A stretch of DNA of 64,000 nt from Anisakis pegreffii (taxonomy: Eukaryota > Nematoda > Chromadorea > Rhabditida > Anisakidae), in contig JAPYMA010003026.1 of NCBI GenBank assembly GCA_035041965.1, positions 62,001 to 126,000 on the forward strand. The letters are read 5' to 3'. Both the position numbers and the translations under genes were made by a program. Below are positions 12,901 through 26,570 of the stretch, in pieces (position 1 is the stretch's first letter; every line of letters starts with the position of its first letter). Under the pieces are notes generated by a model. That model had not been told where the DNA came from. It saw nothing but the letters and a program-made list of their open reading frames with translations, and ran no database searches.

Positions 12901-15551
12901 AGAGAAAAGTTCCGACGGATGGTGGAAAGGCCAGGTAGAGCAAATATCGCTTTCAGATTACTTTGCCCGCTTTATGCATCTTATCTTGATGTAATGAAAG
13001 AAACCGATGCAATTAAGATGATTCCTCTTAGCAAAACTCAATTTTCATGGAAGACGGTGCTAAATCAGTTATATCACTTCCACCTTTGATATACGAATCA
13101 TGAATTTATCATATCCTTATCATACGATGGAATTCTTTTGATTCTGAATATCAGTTTAATCGGTTACAGTGTCACGGCGAAACCGGTTGGTTTCCGTCCA
13201 ATTACATCGATGAATCTCCACCGAATACGTTCTCTCCGGCAAAAATGCTTGCTGGAGGTGATATTGGCAATGGAATACAGAAGGTGTCTATATTTGATCA
13301 TCGAATACATTCACAATCAAACAAAAATCTGTGTTATCATCGCAGATGTCTGTCATTAATACGATAAATTATTATTCTTGTCTTCACATCGCAAAATGAT
13401 CACTTCTGAGTGATTGTTTCGTATTTCTGAAGCCTTGAAAATTGTTCACTCAAAAACGATCCAGTTGGCGCTGCTAACCACAGTCTCCAGTTGTTAATTC
13501 TGCTCTATGAGTGCAATTTTCAGCCGAAAAATATTTCGATGATATCCTCACCGAAGCAAACGATCCTTGAAGTTGTAATAGCGTTGTATTCATTTGATGC
13601 ACAGACAGCTGGCGAGTTATCTTTTCGCAAAGGTAATATTCAGTTTTTTTGTGGTTTGAACGAATTATTTTATCATGTACACGAGCACCATGTTAGCGAT
13701 ACATATTGCAACGAAGCTGGACAGGAGATCTGGGCCGGTGACGCTGGAAATTTAAGTTGTTGTCATTCGTGATTCATGAATTACACTCGTGTTTGCACTT
13801 ATGAAAATGAAACAAGCAGAAATATTCAAGTGATTGGTTTACATGTGCAGAAAAATTTGTCTGAATGTTATCTAAATTTTCGAAATTGTTCACGTTTTTG
13901 TATTGCACACGATCAACTTGGAATTCTAAAATGCTATTGGAATGGTGAAAAAATTTCAGGTGAACGTTTAGAAATTATCGATCATCCGGCACATGATCCA
14001 GAATGGTGGAAAGCCAGAAACTCGAAGGGATGCACCGGCCTTGTCCCTACCAATTATATTGAGGTGATCATTCTCATTCGAGCTTCAAAAATGTTTTCAA
14101 TCCCTGACTTGAAATCCTCAAATATGCAAAAACGTTTTCTCCGATGTAATGAAATTAGCATAGCCAAAATTAATGCAATTTCTTTCATTTTCTCATTTTT
14201 GTGCTTATGCTTTCTTCTGTTTGTTGGAACACTATGAGAGCGATTTCCTGTGCTGTGAATGCAGCCATTTGGAATTTAGAATTGAACAGAGATCTTCCTT
14301 CCAGGTTCTTGAAAGAAATCCGTCCACGAATAAAGACAACTTTATCAGTTCGGCTGTCGTACAAGACAAACGTGCCCTCATAGCAACTGCCTCATCCAAT
14401 GGATCCTTCCCTTCAGCTCCCTTGAAGACAAGGTATTACGGTGTTATTCATGCTTGGTGGATATCATTTGATTCCTGGAATTTCACTTGAGACATTAAAA
14501 ATTTAAAGATTTTGATTCTTTCGTTATTTGTTAAAAATTTTGAGAAATTTGTTCGGATAATATTTCGATTAGGTAATGATCGTGACCAGAACTTCAATCA
14601 TTTGAATAGATATGTACTTCAAATATATCTGTTATCATCGTTATTTCTATTGCTATCATTAATTAGAATTACTAATAGGCACTAATCACATTGATGCGTC
14701 TTGTTGAGAAGTTTCTATCACATTAGACTGATCACGAATTGAAAGCATTTTATAAAATCGGAAAGCATCATCACCTCTTACATTAAAGTTCCCCTCCAAG
14801 GACGCAACAAGCTGTTACTGCTGGGATGGGAGGAGGTGTCTATGTTGGTCAACCGTGGTATTATGGTCGATTGACACGGGACGAAAGTGATGCGCAGTTG
14901 AATGCTCGGGGTACTGATGGCGATTATTTGGTTCGTGATAGTGAAAGTAATGTGAGTTAATCAGATGCTTTCAATTTTTCATTTTATTCAGTTGTTCAAT
15001 CAAGAGTTTTACTCATCGCGACATTAGTTACGTCTCTATGGGATCGCTGAATATGAATTCCGCGATTGCTTAGATTTTTGTTTTAACGCACTCAATCGTA
15101 TTGTAAAACATCCGAAACGGTACGTCTCTCTCTCTCTGAGATCAATCAGGCTCATTTATTCGGCGATCTTAGCCAAGACAATGTAACAACTCTCACACTT
15201 TCTGAAAATTAGAGCTCCGAAAATCCTAATTATTTGGTGATTATATCATTTGCTTTCTCTGATTAACTGATTCAATCTTGTCAAGTGATATGTCATCAAA
15301 TATCGGCTTTGCGACTGACTGTTCATTTCCAACTGCTATTTCAGCCTGGTGATTATTCGATATCGCTGAAAGGAACTGGTAGAAATAAGCATTTCTGGGT
15401 GCAGGTAGACAACGTCAATAAGACTTTTAAGATTGGTACACGAACATTCAATACGATGGAAGAGTTGATTCAGCATTATATGAAGAGTCCTATCTATACT
15501 AATGATAAAACCAATGAGCGGTTATTCTTAGTTCGACCTTTGCCCAGATGA
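9918..15551 (+). CDS. nck-1: NCK adaptor protein, SH3-SH3-SH3-SH2
   Basis: Ten exons join in frame to about 447 aa: 9918-10037, 11972-12124, 12290-12403, 12803-12934, 13170-13283, 13524-13632, 13960-14063, 14305-14432, 14789-14951, 15345-15551. SH3-1 (about residues 5-60) shows VKYDY, NWW and VPSNY. SH3-2 (134-190) shows AKYSY, GWW and FPSNY. SH3-3 (226-282) shows ALYSF, EWW and VPTNY. The SH2 domain (348-447) starts WYYGRL, carries the phosphotyrosine-binding Arg374 in YLVRDSES, and ends just before the stop, as in the family. NCK links tyrosine-phosphorylated receptors and guidance cues to actin regulators (WASP/WAVE, PAK) in the cytoplasm. At about 447 aa it is somewhat longer than vertebrate NCK, through longer linkers. 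The start is the only Met before SH3-1. The exon 9 acceptor could instead be at 14801, also in frame and four residues shorter. Intron 1 (1.9 kb) is the largest and may hold regulatory sequence. Confidence 0.95.
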
Positions 15552-16267
15552 GAAAACGAGCATCACGCGGTTGAGAGACTTCTTTGCAAATTCTATAAAG
15601 TTTTCGTTTGATGCATAGATAACCAGTGCCGATCTAAGTAAGTATATTCAGTTAGTTGTTTTAATTCACCCGTTAGTTTACCTCAAAATTCGTTAGCAGA
15701 CTGGTTATCAGCTACAGTCACTGCTATCAATGTACTCTCTTGTTCTCGAAAACACTGAATGAGATCGATTAATTCTATTGTATTCCATGAAAAGCTGCTT
15801 CCAAAAGATTTGTTTGAAGTGAATAAAACTGAACAGAATATAAACTGTCAGATTGACGTATACGTTACATTCAATTCGTTGCGATTATCGCTCTGCGAAC
15901 TTGCGGATATTTCATGAAAACAGTAAAATGGTTGAAAATCTAAGAATAACAATTCTAGCCTATGAGAGTGATGATATTCGAGCAATTTTTTTAGTGTGCT
16001 CTATAGTTCGCCGCTGTATTTTATTGTATACATGTGCGTTGATGGAGTTTCAAACTTCCCGTGTTCCATTCGATAGTCCTTGAAAAGGTTTTGATTTTGG
16101 TTTTTCTTGGAGATCTTCTCATGTTCGTGTCACTGTAACAGTCAATCGACGATTTCTTCTTGAATATTCATCTTCACTGTGCGCACTAAATGAAATTCTT
16201 TTATGTATGTATGTACGTTGTGTGCCATTGTTTCTAATCATTATCAAATCTGGAATGCTTCAGTTTC
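15552..16267. other. nck-1 3' UTR and spacer
   Basis: This stretch holds the likely 3' UTR of nck-1, with an AATAAA at 15822-15827 about 270 bases past the stop. No coding block was found. Confidence 0.5.
15822..15827 (+). terminator. probable polyadenylation signal of nck-1
   Basis: A canonical AATAAA hexamer, the first clear one downstream of the nck-1 stop codon on the same strand. Confidence 0.55.
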
Positions 16268-17209
16268 ATGGGCAAAAGACGATTTTCTGTGTTTACTCGC
16301 ACGTTATTGCTGCAGTTGTTGTTGTTGTTGTTTTGTTCGTTTTTTCAGCAAGTTCGTGTATTTTTCATTGATGTGCATTTTGTTCTCTTCATCAAACTTT
16401 CCTGCGTAAATTCTCTAATTCATTTCATCTTCTTTCCATAAAAACAGAGAAAATTTTCACGACTTTTGTTAACAAACAAAAAAAATGTTTTTGTTCCGTT
16501 ATTATTTCATCGTGATGAAACTTCGCTGCAGAATGAAACGTTTCTTTTTTTTTTAAATTTCCTTCTGCCATTGTTTCGTTTGTGTTTTCTTTTCGTGTGG
16601 TTCTCGAAACGGGTTCCCGAATTTTTTTTGTTTCGTTGAATTTTTTCGCTCATAAATCATTAATTATCATTTTCATCATTTTTACCATCTTCAATAGTAC
16701 TGTCACTTTTTCGTTCCAGACAAATAGGTTTTCGTTGTTGTTGGAACAATGATCGTTTCGTTGAGAAGGTCATCAAAAGTTTAAGAAGCATTTACTTCAA
16801 TCGTTATCAATTTAAAATTTCCACTGTCTATTTCAAATAATTCTAATTTTTCCGATTTCAGACCAAAATTTACATTGGAAATCGCGAAATTGCGCTCACA
16901 TCAAATCAAACGCTTGATGTGAAAGCAAACCTTTCAAATCTTTCTAAATGTAAGTTACAAAGTTTCGAGAAACCGTGGAAGAAGCTCTATTTGATTAAAA
17001 GCTACACTCTGATCTTACGAGTGGTCCTGCTGCTAGACTTTATAAGTTTGAGGTGATGAGGAATTATTGTATACTCTGTAGCATCCATCTTTTGTCTGTT
17101 TATAGCCATTTGTACTTGCCCACTAGGGCAACCTGCTGAATGCGTTGCCCAAACAAACCTAATCGCCGGAGTCTCTTTCTCAACCACCTTAGCGACGACT
17201 GTCTATTAG
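16268..17209 (+). CDS. small secreted protein of unknown function
   Basis: Three exons join in phase to about 91 aa: 16268-16351, 16862-16949 and 17106-17209. Exon 1 is an N-terminal signal peptide: a basic start (MGKRR) then a Leu-rich core largely encoded by a TTG run, with a phase 0 donor GTTCGT. Exon 2 lies between TTTCAG and GTAAGT and has the only one of three frames without a stop. It begins TKIYIGNREIAL and ends in phase 1. Exon 3 follows TATAG, continues SICTCPLGQPAECVAQ and ends Thr-rich at TAG. Three cysteines lie within about ten residues. It sits 0.7 kb downstream of nck-1 on the same strand but has its own leader, so it is probably a separate gene. No family was recognised. The support is splice phase plus composition, not homology. 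Confidence 0.5.
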
Positions 17210-18115
17210 TATGACAGGTGCATGAGGTTGAAACTCCAACGGTTACACGAAGTGAACGGCTCCTCAATTGAATTCTGCAGGTTGTCTTCTCTACAGATTG
17301 TTGCGAAACGAGCGATGTTTTTTTTTGTTGTTGTTATATTTGTTGATAATCACTATCATAATTATCATCCAATCGTCCTCATTATTTGTTCGTGCCGGTT
17401 TCCTCATCATCAATAGTTGATGCTCTACAGTTGAATTTTTATCAAATTTGCGTGTTTCGCTTCATCAATCCATTGATTGTGTTGTATAAAGAATTGATTC
17501 ATATACGGTATCCGAGTTTTATTGCACACCAACAAATTTCCATTTCATTCGAACGAGTGTAGCAAACGGAAAGGCTTTCACCGTTGCTTTTTGTGGTCAT
17601 CAATGGTCCTAAGGCAGTGGTCCTCAATACAGTGATAGCAACGAATCAGTAGCAAATCAATAAACTCATTCAGTGGTCAAAAAGCCTCACATCGGCAAGG
17701 GACGAACTCCTTGCTGGTATCAAGGAGTGAATTCAATTTCATGTAATCAGTTAAACATTTAATGAAATTCTGGGAAGCCCCAGCGAAAAATCACCGAGGA
17801 ATCTTGATGAAGAAAATTAATCAGTATCAACTGAGTGACCCTCACAACTGACATATTCAAATTTATCTCCTCATAGGAGAATAAACCACTGACTGATTTA
17901 AATGTTGCAATCTCGTCAAGAACAAAAATTAATTCAGTATTAATGACAACCATATCATTAATAATGCATTCGAATGGGAAAGTAATTCAAGAAGTTCCTC
18001 CCAAATCGTTCGTTTAATAGATTGAGAGTGTATGATGTTACGTTATTTTAGCTAACACAAAGCAATGGGTTTGTACAGTTTTATCGAGACTAATCATAAT
18101 ATTACCAATATTTCA
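17210..18115. other. spacer between convergent genes
   Basis: No coding block was recognised. An AATAAA near 17660 could serve the + strand gene ending at 17209. The DB-module gene ends at 18116 on the opposite strand. Confidence 0.35.
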
Positions 18116-19758
18116 TTACATCTCTCGAATTCCACTATGATGACAGTACATAATAACGTTCCAATTGAAAAGGCACGTAGCATCTTCTGTTGTCAATTTT
18201 TCTGTCAATGTTCCTGACGGATCACAGAGTCGTAGGCATCTACTCCCAACCTGAACGTTTTGAAATGATCATTCTAAAGTGATCATTGATTAGAATGATT
18301 GCTGCTTGTATCATCATTTTAAGATCTGTGTCCACTCTGAACTACACTACTTTGATCAGTAAGTATCAACTGTAACCTACTTTAGCTGACATCCTTAAGC
18401 ATACAATACTGGTGCCGATCACCCAACAAATTAACTGATTTGTGTAACGAAACCTATACGAGACACCAGCGGATTTATGGAATCTAGATTACAAATCTTT
18501 TCGGTCAATTCAAACCTGTAATTGTGGAGCATTTAGACCCAAATCAGCACAACATTTGCGATTGTCTCGATTCTGTGAAGCACAATACAATATTCCGGAC
18601 ATGTACTTCAGATTGCACTTGCTCTGGGAAATCATCTCGACCAGCTGAAACAAACCACATAGCATAGATAAGCTTTTATGATCTGTGTAAACTTGATCAA
18701 TCGATTACACTGAAAGCAAACTTTAATCTCGAAACACTGCTCTCGATCTAAACTCATTTGTAGTTGTGATGGTATCCGTTCTGATGGCATGTATTATGAA
18801 ATAGTGTCACTTTATCATATCATCATGCTAACTCATTGTTAAGTCTTCTCGATCATGTCATATCAGCGCAATCGTGAAGCAGTCATTTAGGTTTAAACAA
18901 GCAAAATTCATCTTCAGTTCAGCTTACCATCGCTCGAGATTTCTTTTGGTCAGTTTCGTAAACACACATCGAATGACATTCGGGTGGTAGGTAGAGTTCA
19001 CAACAGGATGCAAACAGCCTATTGGCCACTGCTTTACTTGTGCACGGCTCATAGTTTGTCTCTTCGGTACCACATTTGGGCTGAAATTGATGGAGCTGAC
19101 AGCGTGAAATAGGTCGATGTAACTGTTGTTGGAAATCGAGTGTTGCCCAAAATGGTTACGCGCGATCAAGACTGCAATCAAGTTACGAAGGAAGTGGGCA
19201 AACTGCGAGAAATTCAGCTTACGGGAGGACGACGTGCCGGTTTTGAGGCTGGTGAGCGTCTCACATCAGCGCTGATTGGTGGGCTGATCGATCTGGAGAA
19301 CATTAGGGTTTTTCGGTCAGGACAATGCAACATCACGTATTTGTAGCAGTGATTCGGCACACAGTTTGGTGTCCAGCGCATTCGACAACATTCTTTTGTT
19401 GGGATGTATGGGCAAGGCGCAATCTGGAACTATATCACCCTTGGAGACGAGAAAATTGAATACGCCAATGCAGTGGAATCAGTTGCTGATATATGTTATG
19501 AGAAAAACCATTCGATAGTTTCATTAAACCTAGCAGTGTATTCTACTTTTGAGTGGTAGTGAGATTAAACGTAACTATTTTTGAAAGGACTTTGGAAGTT
19601 CAGTCAACCAAGTCTAAAGGTTTTAACTGAAAGCGGAGACTGCCTTCATTACACGGTCTAGTTAGCATTGATAATGAGAAAAAATAGCTGACCTCTTGGG
19701 CTGATAACTCGTAAGTGTATGAAATTAGGAGTAGCAATGAGATAGTCCAGAGGCACAT
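18116..19758 (-). CDS. secreted DB-module protein
   Basis: Five phase-0 exons on the minus strand (5' to 3': 19693-19758, 19223-19423, 18928-19080, 18516-18644, 18116-18250) give about 227 aa. Exon 1 is a signal peptide (MCLWTISLLLLISYTYELSA). Exon 2 is a Cys-rich segment (about residues 26-60) followed by a basic, Pro-rich linker. Exons 3-5 form the DB module (PF01682, a nematode family): KCGTEETNYEPC, FASCCELYLPPEC, LKYMSGILYCASQNRDNRKC, then NWNVIMYCHHSGIREM at the C-terminus. Every exon length is a multiple of three. DB-module proteins are extracellular and otherwise of unknown function. The exon 1 donor (GTCAGC) is the weakest junction, and an upstream in-frame Met exists. The module itself is certain and the leader join is likely. 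Confidence 0.88.
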
Positions 19759-22700
19759 ATCAACAAAATGATTCACTGAAACTAGACCAACAGTCATCCA
19801 AAGGAACATTTTCTTCAAGGAAGTGCGTTCGTTCAGCTAATTTGACGATGAAGCTATATTCAATACGACTAAAGAGTGATACATAAAAATAAATGAAAAC
19901 GTCAGCATGATCTATTTGCATTCGGAGTGCTTTTTCAAACTTAAGACTTTTGTTTTAAATGGAGGAAAGTTCGAAGTATTTAGAAACTATCACATCTTCA
20001 TTCGAAAAGTATTATTTCTCTAAAAATATCATATTTGCTGCGTGCAGGGAAGGCAAACGCTTGAAGTGCCTAATGATGCGTGATCATCGCACTAAAATCT
20101 CGATTGAAATGTTTGCCAGGCTTGATCAGATCAAACAATATGATCAACCAATGCGATGAAACAAGTTGCGATTAACGAATAATGTGTAAACGAAACAAAA
20201 AATGAAATCACGCTTGCTGCAAAACAATTGTGCATGATGGATGCTTGATAAATTTTAGAAATCAGTCGTTGTCACTGATGGTTGACTTGTCGGAAAGAAT
20301 CAGCCAAAAAACCCTCTTCACTGATGAGTGGATGAGTACCGGTTGAGTGTTCAGTGCGAGATTTGTCCACTTCAATACAGGAACCAAAGTGTATTGTGAT
20401 GAAAAACTTTTAAGGAAGTGCACTGGATCAATACGACACATTATCGGAGGAAATTCAATGCTGTTCAGAATCATTAGCAAAAATTAATTTTTTGCAGGCA
20501 TTTTGCAAATATACCATTATTTCCATTCGAATCTGAACGGTAACAACGATGGTGATGTAGTGATTGGAATGGGAGCAGAATGAGAACGATTGAGGAAAAT
20601 CGACTTTTCCAATCGTTTTGTATGGCGGCGGTATTTCCACTCGAGTGAAATGCATCGCATCTTATGTTAGTGAATGCACAAAATTCGAAATTATTAATCA
20701 TAACCCCGACCGGTCAAGCATGACGTGTACATGAATATACACATTAGTACAAATGTTGGCACTTCTTAGATTTTGTCGGCATTCAACGCAACGTCAACGA
20801 ACATCTCTAGTATGATTTGGAATCGATCGTATCATTGAACATATCCTAATTTTATTGAAGGGATGGATTACCGGTCAAGGGGCAGGTGAAATCGATGGGA
20901 AACGATATCACAATACAAAAACTGAATGATGAACAGAAATGAATTGTTACGACATGCGTAAAACAATAATCTGCGATGAGTGGTTAGTTGCTGATAAACA
21001 ATTGTTATTATCGGTGAAAACCTGTTGAAACAATGCGCAATCTGGATTGAAGGATCTTCAAATTGGCGAAAGTCATTTCAGAAAGATGGACGAGCGATGA
21101 TCAAAACTGCGACATTCATAAATGAACCAACTCTCGCATGTTTCATTGTATACACACATGCGCAAGTGTTGTGATTAAGTGATTAACTTAATTATCATTA
21201 TCGCATTCGAGTTGTCCAGTTGAGTTGGGTTCAAGAAATGGAGAGAGATGACATTTAGTTGCGTCGATTTGATTGACTCTCTAATAGAATAACAAAGAAA
21301 CGTTGACAAGAAAAAACAAAGCGCAAAACTAGTGCTGCGAGAAACCAGATGAAATCGGCACAATAAAAGTGAAATGCGAATTTGGGATCGAGAGGATAAT
21401 TATCCACCACATCATCCCACTCAACTATGATAGTGATATGCACCAAACGACCATCCGACTATCGCACAAAACGATGCAATACTTGAATTTTAAATGTATA
21501 AACTAGATCATTTACATTGAATACACATGCATGTTTGACCCTCGCATGACTGAAACTTTCCTATGGCATCCGAAACACGGTTAGCTTCTCAAGTCCGGCT
21601 CTATGCATGTGACGATCCGGGGATTGTCGACTTCCTCGTGGACCGAGAATTTTTAGTAGAATTTTATCACATGTTGATTCTTTCAAATATTATTGAATAG
21701 AAAAGAATGGAAACAACATTCTTTGCTCAACTTTCCGGTTGGCCATGCACCAGAACGGGGCAGCACAACGGATCAGCTAGGGATTAGTCTTGAAATCATC
21801 CCAAAATTTGCGTGTGTCTTTGGCTATTGCTATGTGATTTTCGTTTCGGGTTCATTGTGCGGCTACATCACATGAGCTAAGATATTCTCAGTTGACGGAA
21901 CCAGTGAATTTTAGCCAAACGCAGCGACGATGTTGACAATGAGAGTGATCAATCAATCCGTTAGATTCACAGATGTATGAGAATTCATCTCTGCACTATC
22001 AATGCAGAGCTGTCAGTGCCATGTGTTAAAAAGTGTTTCACTTGCGGTGTTGGACTCGATTTCGATTTAAAAAAATCTTATCCTTAGGGTATGCCTTCAT
22101 TGTTCATCAATCGAAATGAAAGAACCAACTCAATTCGAACTCACTACCATCATGTGTTTGCCTATTGATAAAGTACATCCAGGTGTGCATCACCGCAACA
22201 GAACACTGCGCTTCGGGCTACATCGATTCCGCCTCATACTTTGCGATCGCGGACAACACCCATGATGCGATTATAGAGCAACCAAGAGGCCTTTCAACTG
22301 TTTTGTGATAACATGCCGACTTTTTGAGAACATAGATCATTACCTGTCACTACAAAACACTCTGCCATTTATGTCCAATCCCCTTTGCCAACTAAACGCA
22401 ACTTTCAACAGTTCAAGTGTTAATACTGCCTTACTCCCAATGCAAACGCTGCCATGGCAATTCATACCACATTAAAACCGACGGATAGTGACATTTCATC
22501 AACCTTTGATCCCCATGCTGATGTAGCCGCTGGCAACACACGGAAAAAACATTTATACAACTGTCGCGCCATGGAGCTCTCATATTTTGAGATTTTGCCG
22601 AATCCCAAGGTAAGCATAAGCTCAACCCAAGCTTGAGACTCCTCAGCGTTGAGCCCGACCCTATCGACACCGAGTTTGTCCGGGTGGTTTGTGCTGGGCC

Positions 22701-22999
22701 TCAACAAACCTATCTATTCTTTTCCACTTCACTCCAAACCGCACCTCCTGTCATCATCCGTGGCGCGACAGTAATGGACTCAAACAACAATGACAATGAA
22801 TACATCAATAATAGCAAGCATCAAGTAGCATTAGAGGTACAATAATGAACAATGACAGCATGAATATACTGACATTGGTACAATAATATACTAACATAGG
22901 TAAGCATCATAGGTACAATAATGAAGCACGAAAACACGAAATGGACTAAAACTACGACAAAACAAGAAGATAATTATATTAATATTCTCATTTGCTAAA
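19759..22999. other. no supported gene
   Basis: Several frames are open on both strands at 20455-20701 and 22431-22707, but none shows a motif or exon boundaries that agree. The 22.0-22.9 kb part is less AT-rich than its flanks and may be the decayed left part of the repeat element that follows. Confidence 0.3.
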
Positions 23000-23519
23000 T
23001 CATTTCACTGATTAAATCATTAGCGCAGTCCAAAACCGAACGACATGAACAAATTCTGGAAATCTATTCCCGGCCTGAACAGACACGTGCTAGTTCCCAT
23101 GAGAGAAGTGTGACCCCTGTGCATTTGCTATACCGCAGCCATTCGGTTTAACTTCGACCTGAGATAAATCTCTAGAAATCGTGCAATTATTAAAGGCAAA
23201 ACCGAAGACCTTAAAATTTGCTGATAATTGAACATCATCTCCTTAACGGATTGATAAACCCACAATACTTCTGAGCCTATCTGAATGGATTTCTTAAAGC
23301 TGTCACCTACCTTAGTGACATTAATGATGGATAGTAACCACACTGGCATGGGACATAAGGAAACATCAGAGAATTGTATGAATGCCATCATGAAGCCAGC
23401 TAATAGATAAGCTTCGGCGAGTAACCACAAACACCTGAGAGATTTCTCCTTATAGCGCATTTAAAAACATTGAAACTAAGCAGTGTGATTTCATAGGTGC
23501 AGGCAATGGTCAACCCGAT

Positions 23520-23820
23520 CATAATTCTCCCCTGTTAAGGGAAAGTACGCACGGTGGGTCCGGGAACCCCCGTTACCTGAGCAAATGCCTGAAGACACTA
23601 CTCAGGCCAAGTTACGCGCAAGCCCTATCCCCGGTCAAATCGGCGCCTTTCCCGGGCCGGGAACGCCCATAATATGTTCCGAAGAATAATGCTAGCGAAG
23701 CTCGGGTAAACATCGCTTGCACATTTTTAGTTGTTTCTCCCCGATTCGCCTAGACTGCCGGTAGGCGGGGAACGCCTGTCGCATTGACCTAAACCTAGCC
23801 CCGCTTGTTGGCAGCTCGAC
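23520..23820. other. GC-rich hairpin-prone block
   Basis: A clear local rise in GC with nested inverted motifs such as CGGCGCC...GGGCCGGGAACGCC and CCGGTAGGCGGGG. No tRNA cloverleaf or known RNA was recognised. Confidence 0.45.
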
Positions 23821-24430
23821 AGGTTGGGATCACCCACGCAACCAAAATTTGCTTTTTAAGTATGACCATTGACTACACTAATAATATCACATCAGACCTG
23901 TTCCAGCTGTCCCTAAATAGCGCTATGAAGAAGACGGTCTTCGAGTCACCACTTAGCGACTCGACTCTACAGGTGAATGGTCCAGGCGAACTTTCCAGAC
24001 CTACCGCTAACTTCATAAGGCGCTTCATACCCTACGTTATTGAAACTCAATTTTAAGGGAACATTTTCTTCTTTTGATATGCCAGTACAGCCATTATCAA
24101 CACCTGAGGTTAGCTCTCCCGCAAACTAACTAATAAGTTATTTTTAATGCGATAACTTTAGACTGAGATTCAAGCTCTCGGAAGTGATCAACTACTAAAG
24201 GCGGTCAACTATTAGTGTTTTAATGAAAATCTTTTCTCAAATGAAGAGGCTATAGTGTTCCTTATCCCAGTAGAATGGATTATTTGATGTTATTGAGTAT
24301 CTTACTTTAGTAACACTAGCGATGAGTGATAGCTACACTGGCAAGGGAAATAGGGATGTCATCATAGAAGTGTATGAATGCCATCATGACACTAGCTAAT
24401 AGATAAGCTTCGGCGAGTAACCACAAACAC

Positions 24431-25956
24431 CTGAGGGTCGAGCCACCAGTCAGCGACTCGACTCTACAAGATGAGTGGTCCAGGCGAACTTTCCAGACCT
24501 ACCGCTAACTTCATAAGGCGATTCATACCCTACGGTCATGAAACTCAGTTTTATACGGATATTTTTTTCTTATATGCCAGTGTAGCCATTCATAACAAAG
24601 CTAAGTAACCCATAATGCCTCTACTCCCATTCGGCTGGATTTCTTAAAGTCATCAAGTGCCCTACAAGCATCTATGACAGACAATAACTGCACTGGCAAG
24701 GTAAATAGGGATACCATCATAGAAGTGTATGAATGCCATCATGACACTAGCTAATAGATAAGCTTCGGCGAGTAACCACAAACACCTGAGGGTCGAGCCA
24801 CCAGTCAGCGACTCGACTCTACAAGATGAGTGGTCCAGGCGAACTTTCCAGACCTACCGCTAACTTCATAAGGCGATTCATACCCTACGGTCATGAAACT
24901 CAGTTTTATGCGGATATTTTTTTCTTATATGCCAGTGTAGCCATTCATAACAAAGCTAAGTAACCCATAATGCCTCTACTCCCATTCGGCTGGATTTCTT
25001 AAAGTCATCAAGTGCCCTACAAGCATCTATGACAGACAATAACTGCACTGGCAAGGTAAATAGGGATGCCATCATAGAAGTGTATGAATGCCATCATGAC
25101 ACTAGCTAATAGATAAGCTTCGGCGAGTAACCACAAACACCTGAGGGTCGAGCCACCAGTCAGCGACTCGACTCTACAAGATGAGTGGTCCAGGCGAACT
25201 TTCCAGACCTACCGCTAACTTCATAAGGCGATTCATACCCTACGGTCATGAAACTCAGTTTTATACGGATATTTTTTTCTTATATGCCAGTGTAGCCATT
25301 CATAACAAAGCTAAGTAACCCATAATGCCTCTACTCCCATTCGGCTGGATTTCTTAAAGTCATCAAGTGCCCTACAAGCATCTATGACAGACAATAACTG
25401 CACTGGCAAGGGAAATAGGGATGCCATCATAGAAGTGTATGAATGCCATCATGACACTAGCTAATAGATAAGCTTCGGCGAGTAACCACAAACACCTGAG
25501 GGTCGAGCCACCAGTCAGCGACTCGACTCTACAAGATGAGTGGTCCAGGCGAACTTTCCAGACCTACCGCTAACTTCATAAGGCGATTCATACCCTACGG
25601 TCATGAAACTCAGTTTTATACGGATATTTTTTTCTTATATGCCAGTGTAGCCATTCATAACAAAGCTAAGTAACCCATAATGCCTCTACTCCCATTCGGC
25701 TGGATTTCTTAAAGTCATCAAGTGCCCTACAAGCATCTATGACAGACAATAACTGCACTGGCAAGGGAAATAGGGATGCCATCATAGAAGTGTATGAATG
25801 CCATCATGACACTAGCTAATAGATAAGCTTCGGCGAGTAACCACAAACACCTGAGGGTCGAGCCACCAGTCAGCGACTCGACTCTACAAGATGAGTGGTC
25901 CAGGCGAACTTTCCAGACCTACCGCTAACTTCATAAGGCGATTCATACCCTACGTT
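24431..25956. repeat. 355-bp tandem repeat array
   Basis: The motif CTGAGGGTCGAGCCACCAGT recurs at 24431, 24786, 25141, 25496 and 25851, exactly 355 bases apart each time. This gives four full units and a partial fifth. The units differ by only a few bases, for example TTATACGG versus TTATGCGG. A partial, more diverged unit precedes 24431. The units have no long open frame. The near-identity points to recent homogenisation or amplification. Confidence 0.95.
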
Positions 25957-26570
25957 CGTAAAACTCACTTTTAGATGGATAGTATACTTACTACAATATG
26001 CCAGTGTAGTTATTATCAACACCAGTCAGAGCTCCCCCCACAACAAACTAAGTATTCTATCATGTCATACCTCTATCTCTAAGAAGCGATCAGTTCCGAG
26101 AGCTTGTTTCTCAGCCACTAAGTCAGGTTGCACATACAGTTAAACACTCCTCTAAATCGCATGCTAATCTAATGTAAGGTTGAACTGACATTTCATTAAG
26201 TGAAGTCAAAGCACGGTCAATTAATATCTACATCATTCTAAACCTATGTAAGCAAGCTGAAAGCCAGGTTTAACTCAACTGTAGTCAACCTCACACGACG
26301 CGGATTCCCCTGAGCTACGTCAACTCAAGTTAACATGTGGTGAATTTCCAGTCAAGTCCTTTCAAGATTCTGGCTCAGTGAGTTTTTTATACAGTTACTG
26401 TCAAGCTCAGTCAAATCAATTCTGCGCCAAGCTAAGTTAACTAGCAGCAAATGTGCTAGTCTCGTATCTATGCTAGAGTCCAACACGTATTCACTTGATA
26501 GAGTCCATCATGGGGAGAGGGGGGGAGGAATGGTGGGGTGCACAAAGTGAAAAAAATTTCAATCAGGTGG

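Noticed and set aside
24431..25956. The 355-bp array as a CRISPR or as protein-coding repeats
   Set aside because: The units are contiguous, with no unique spacers, and every frame is interrupted by stops.
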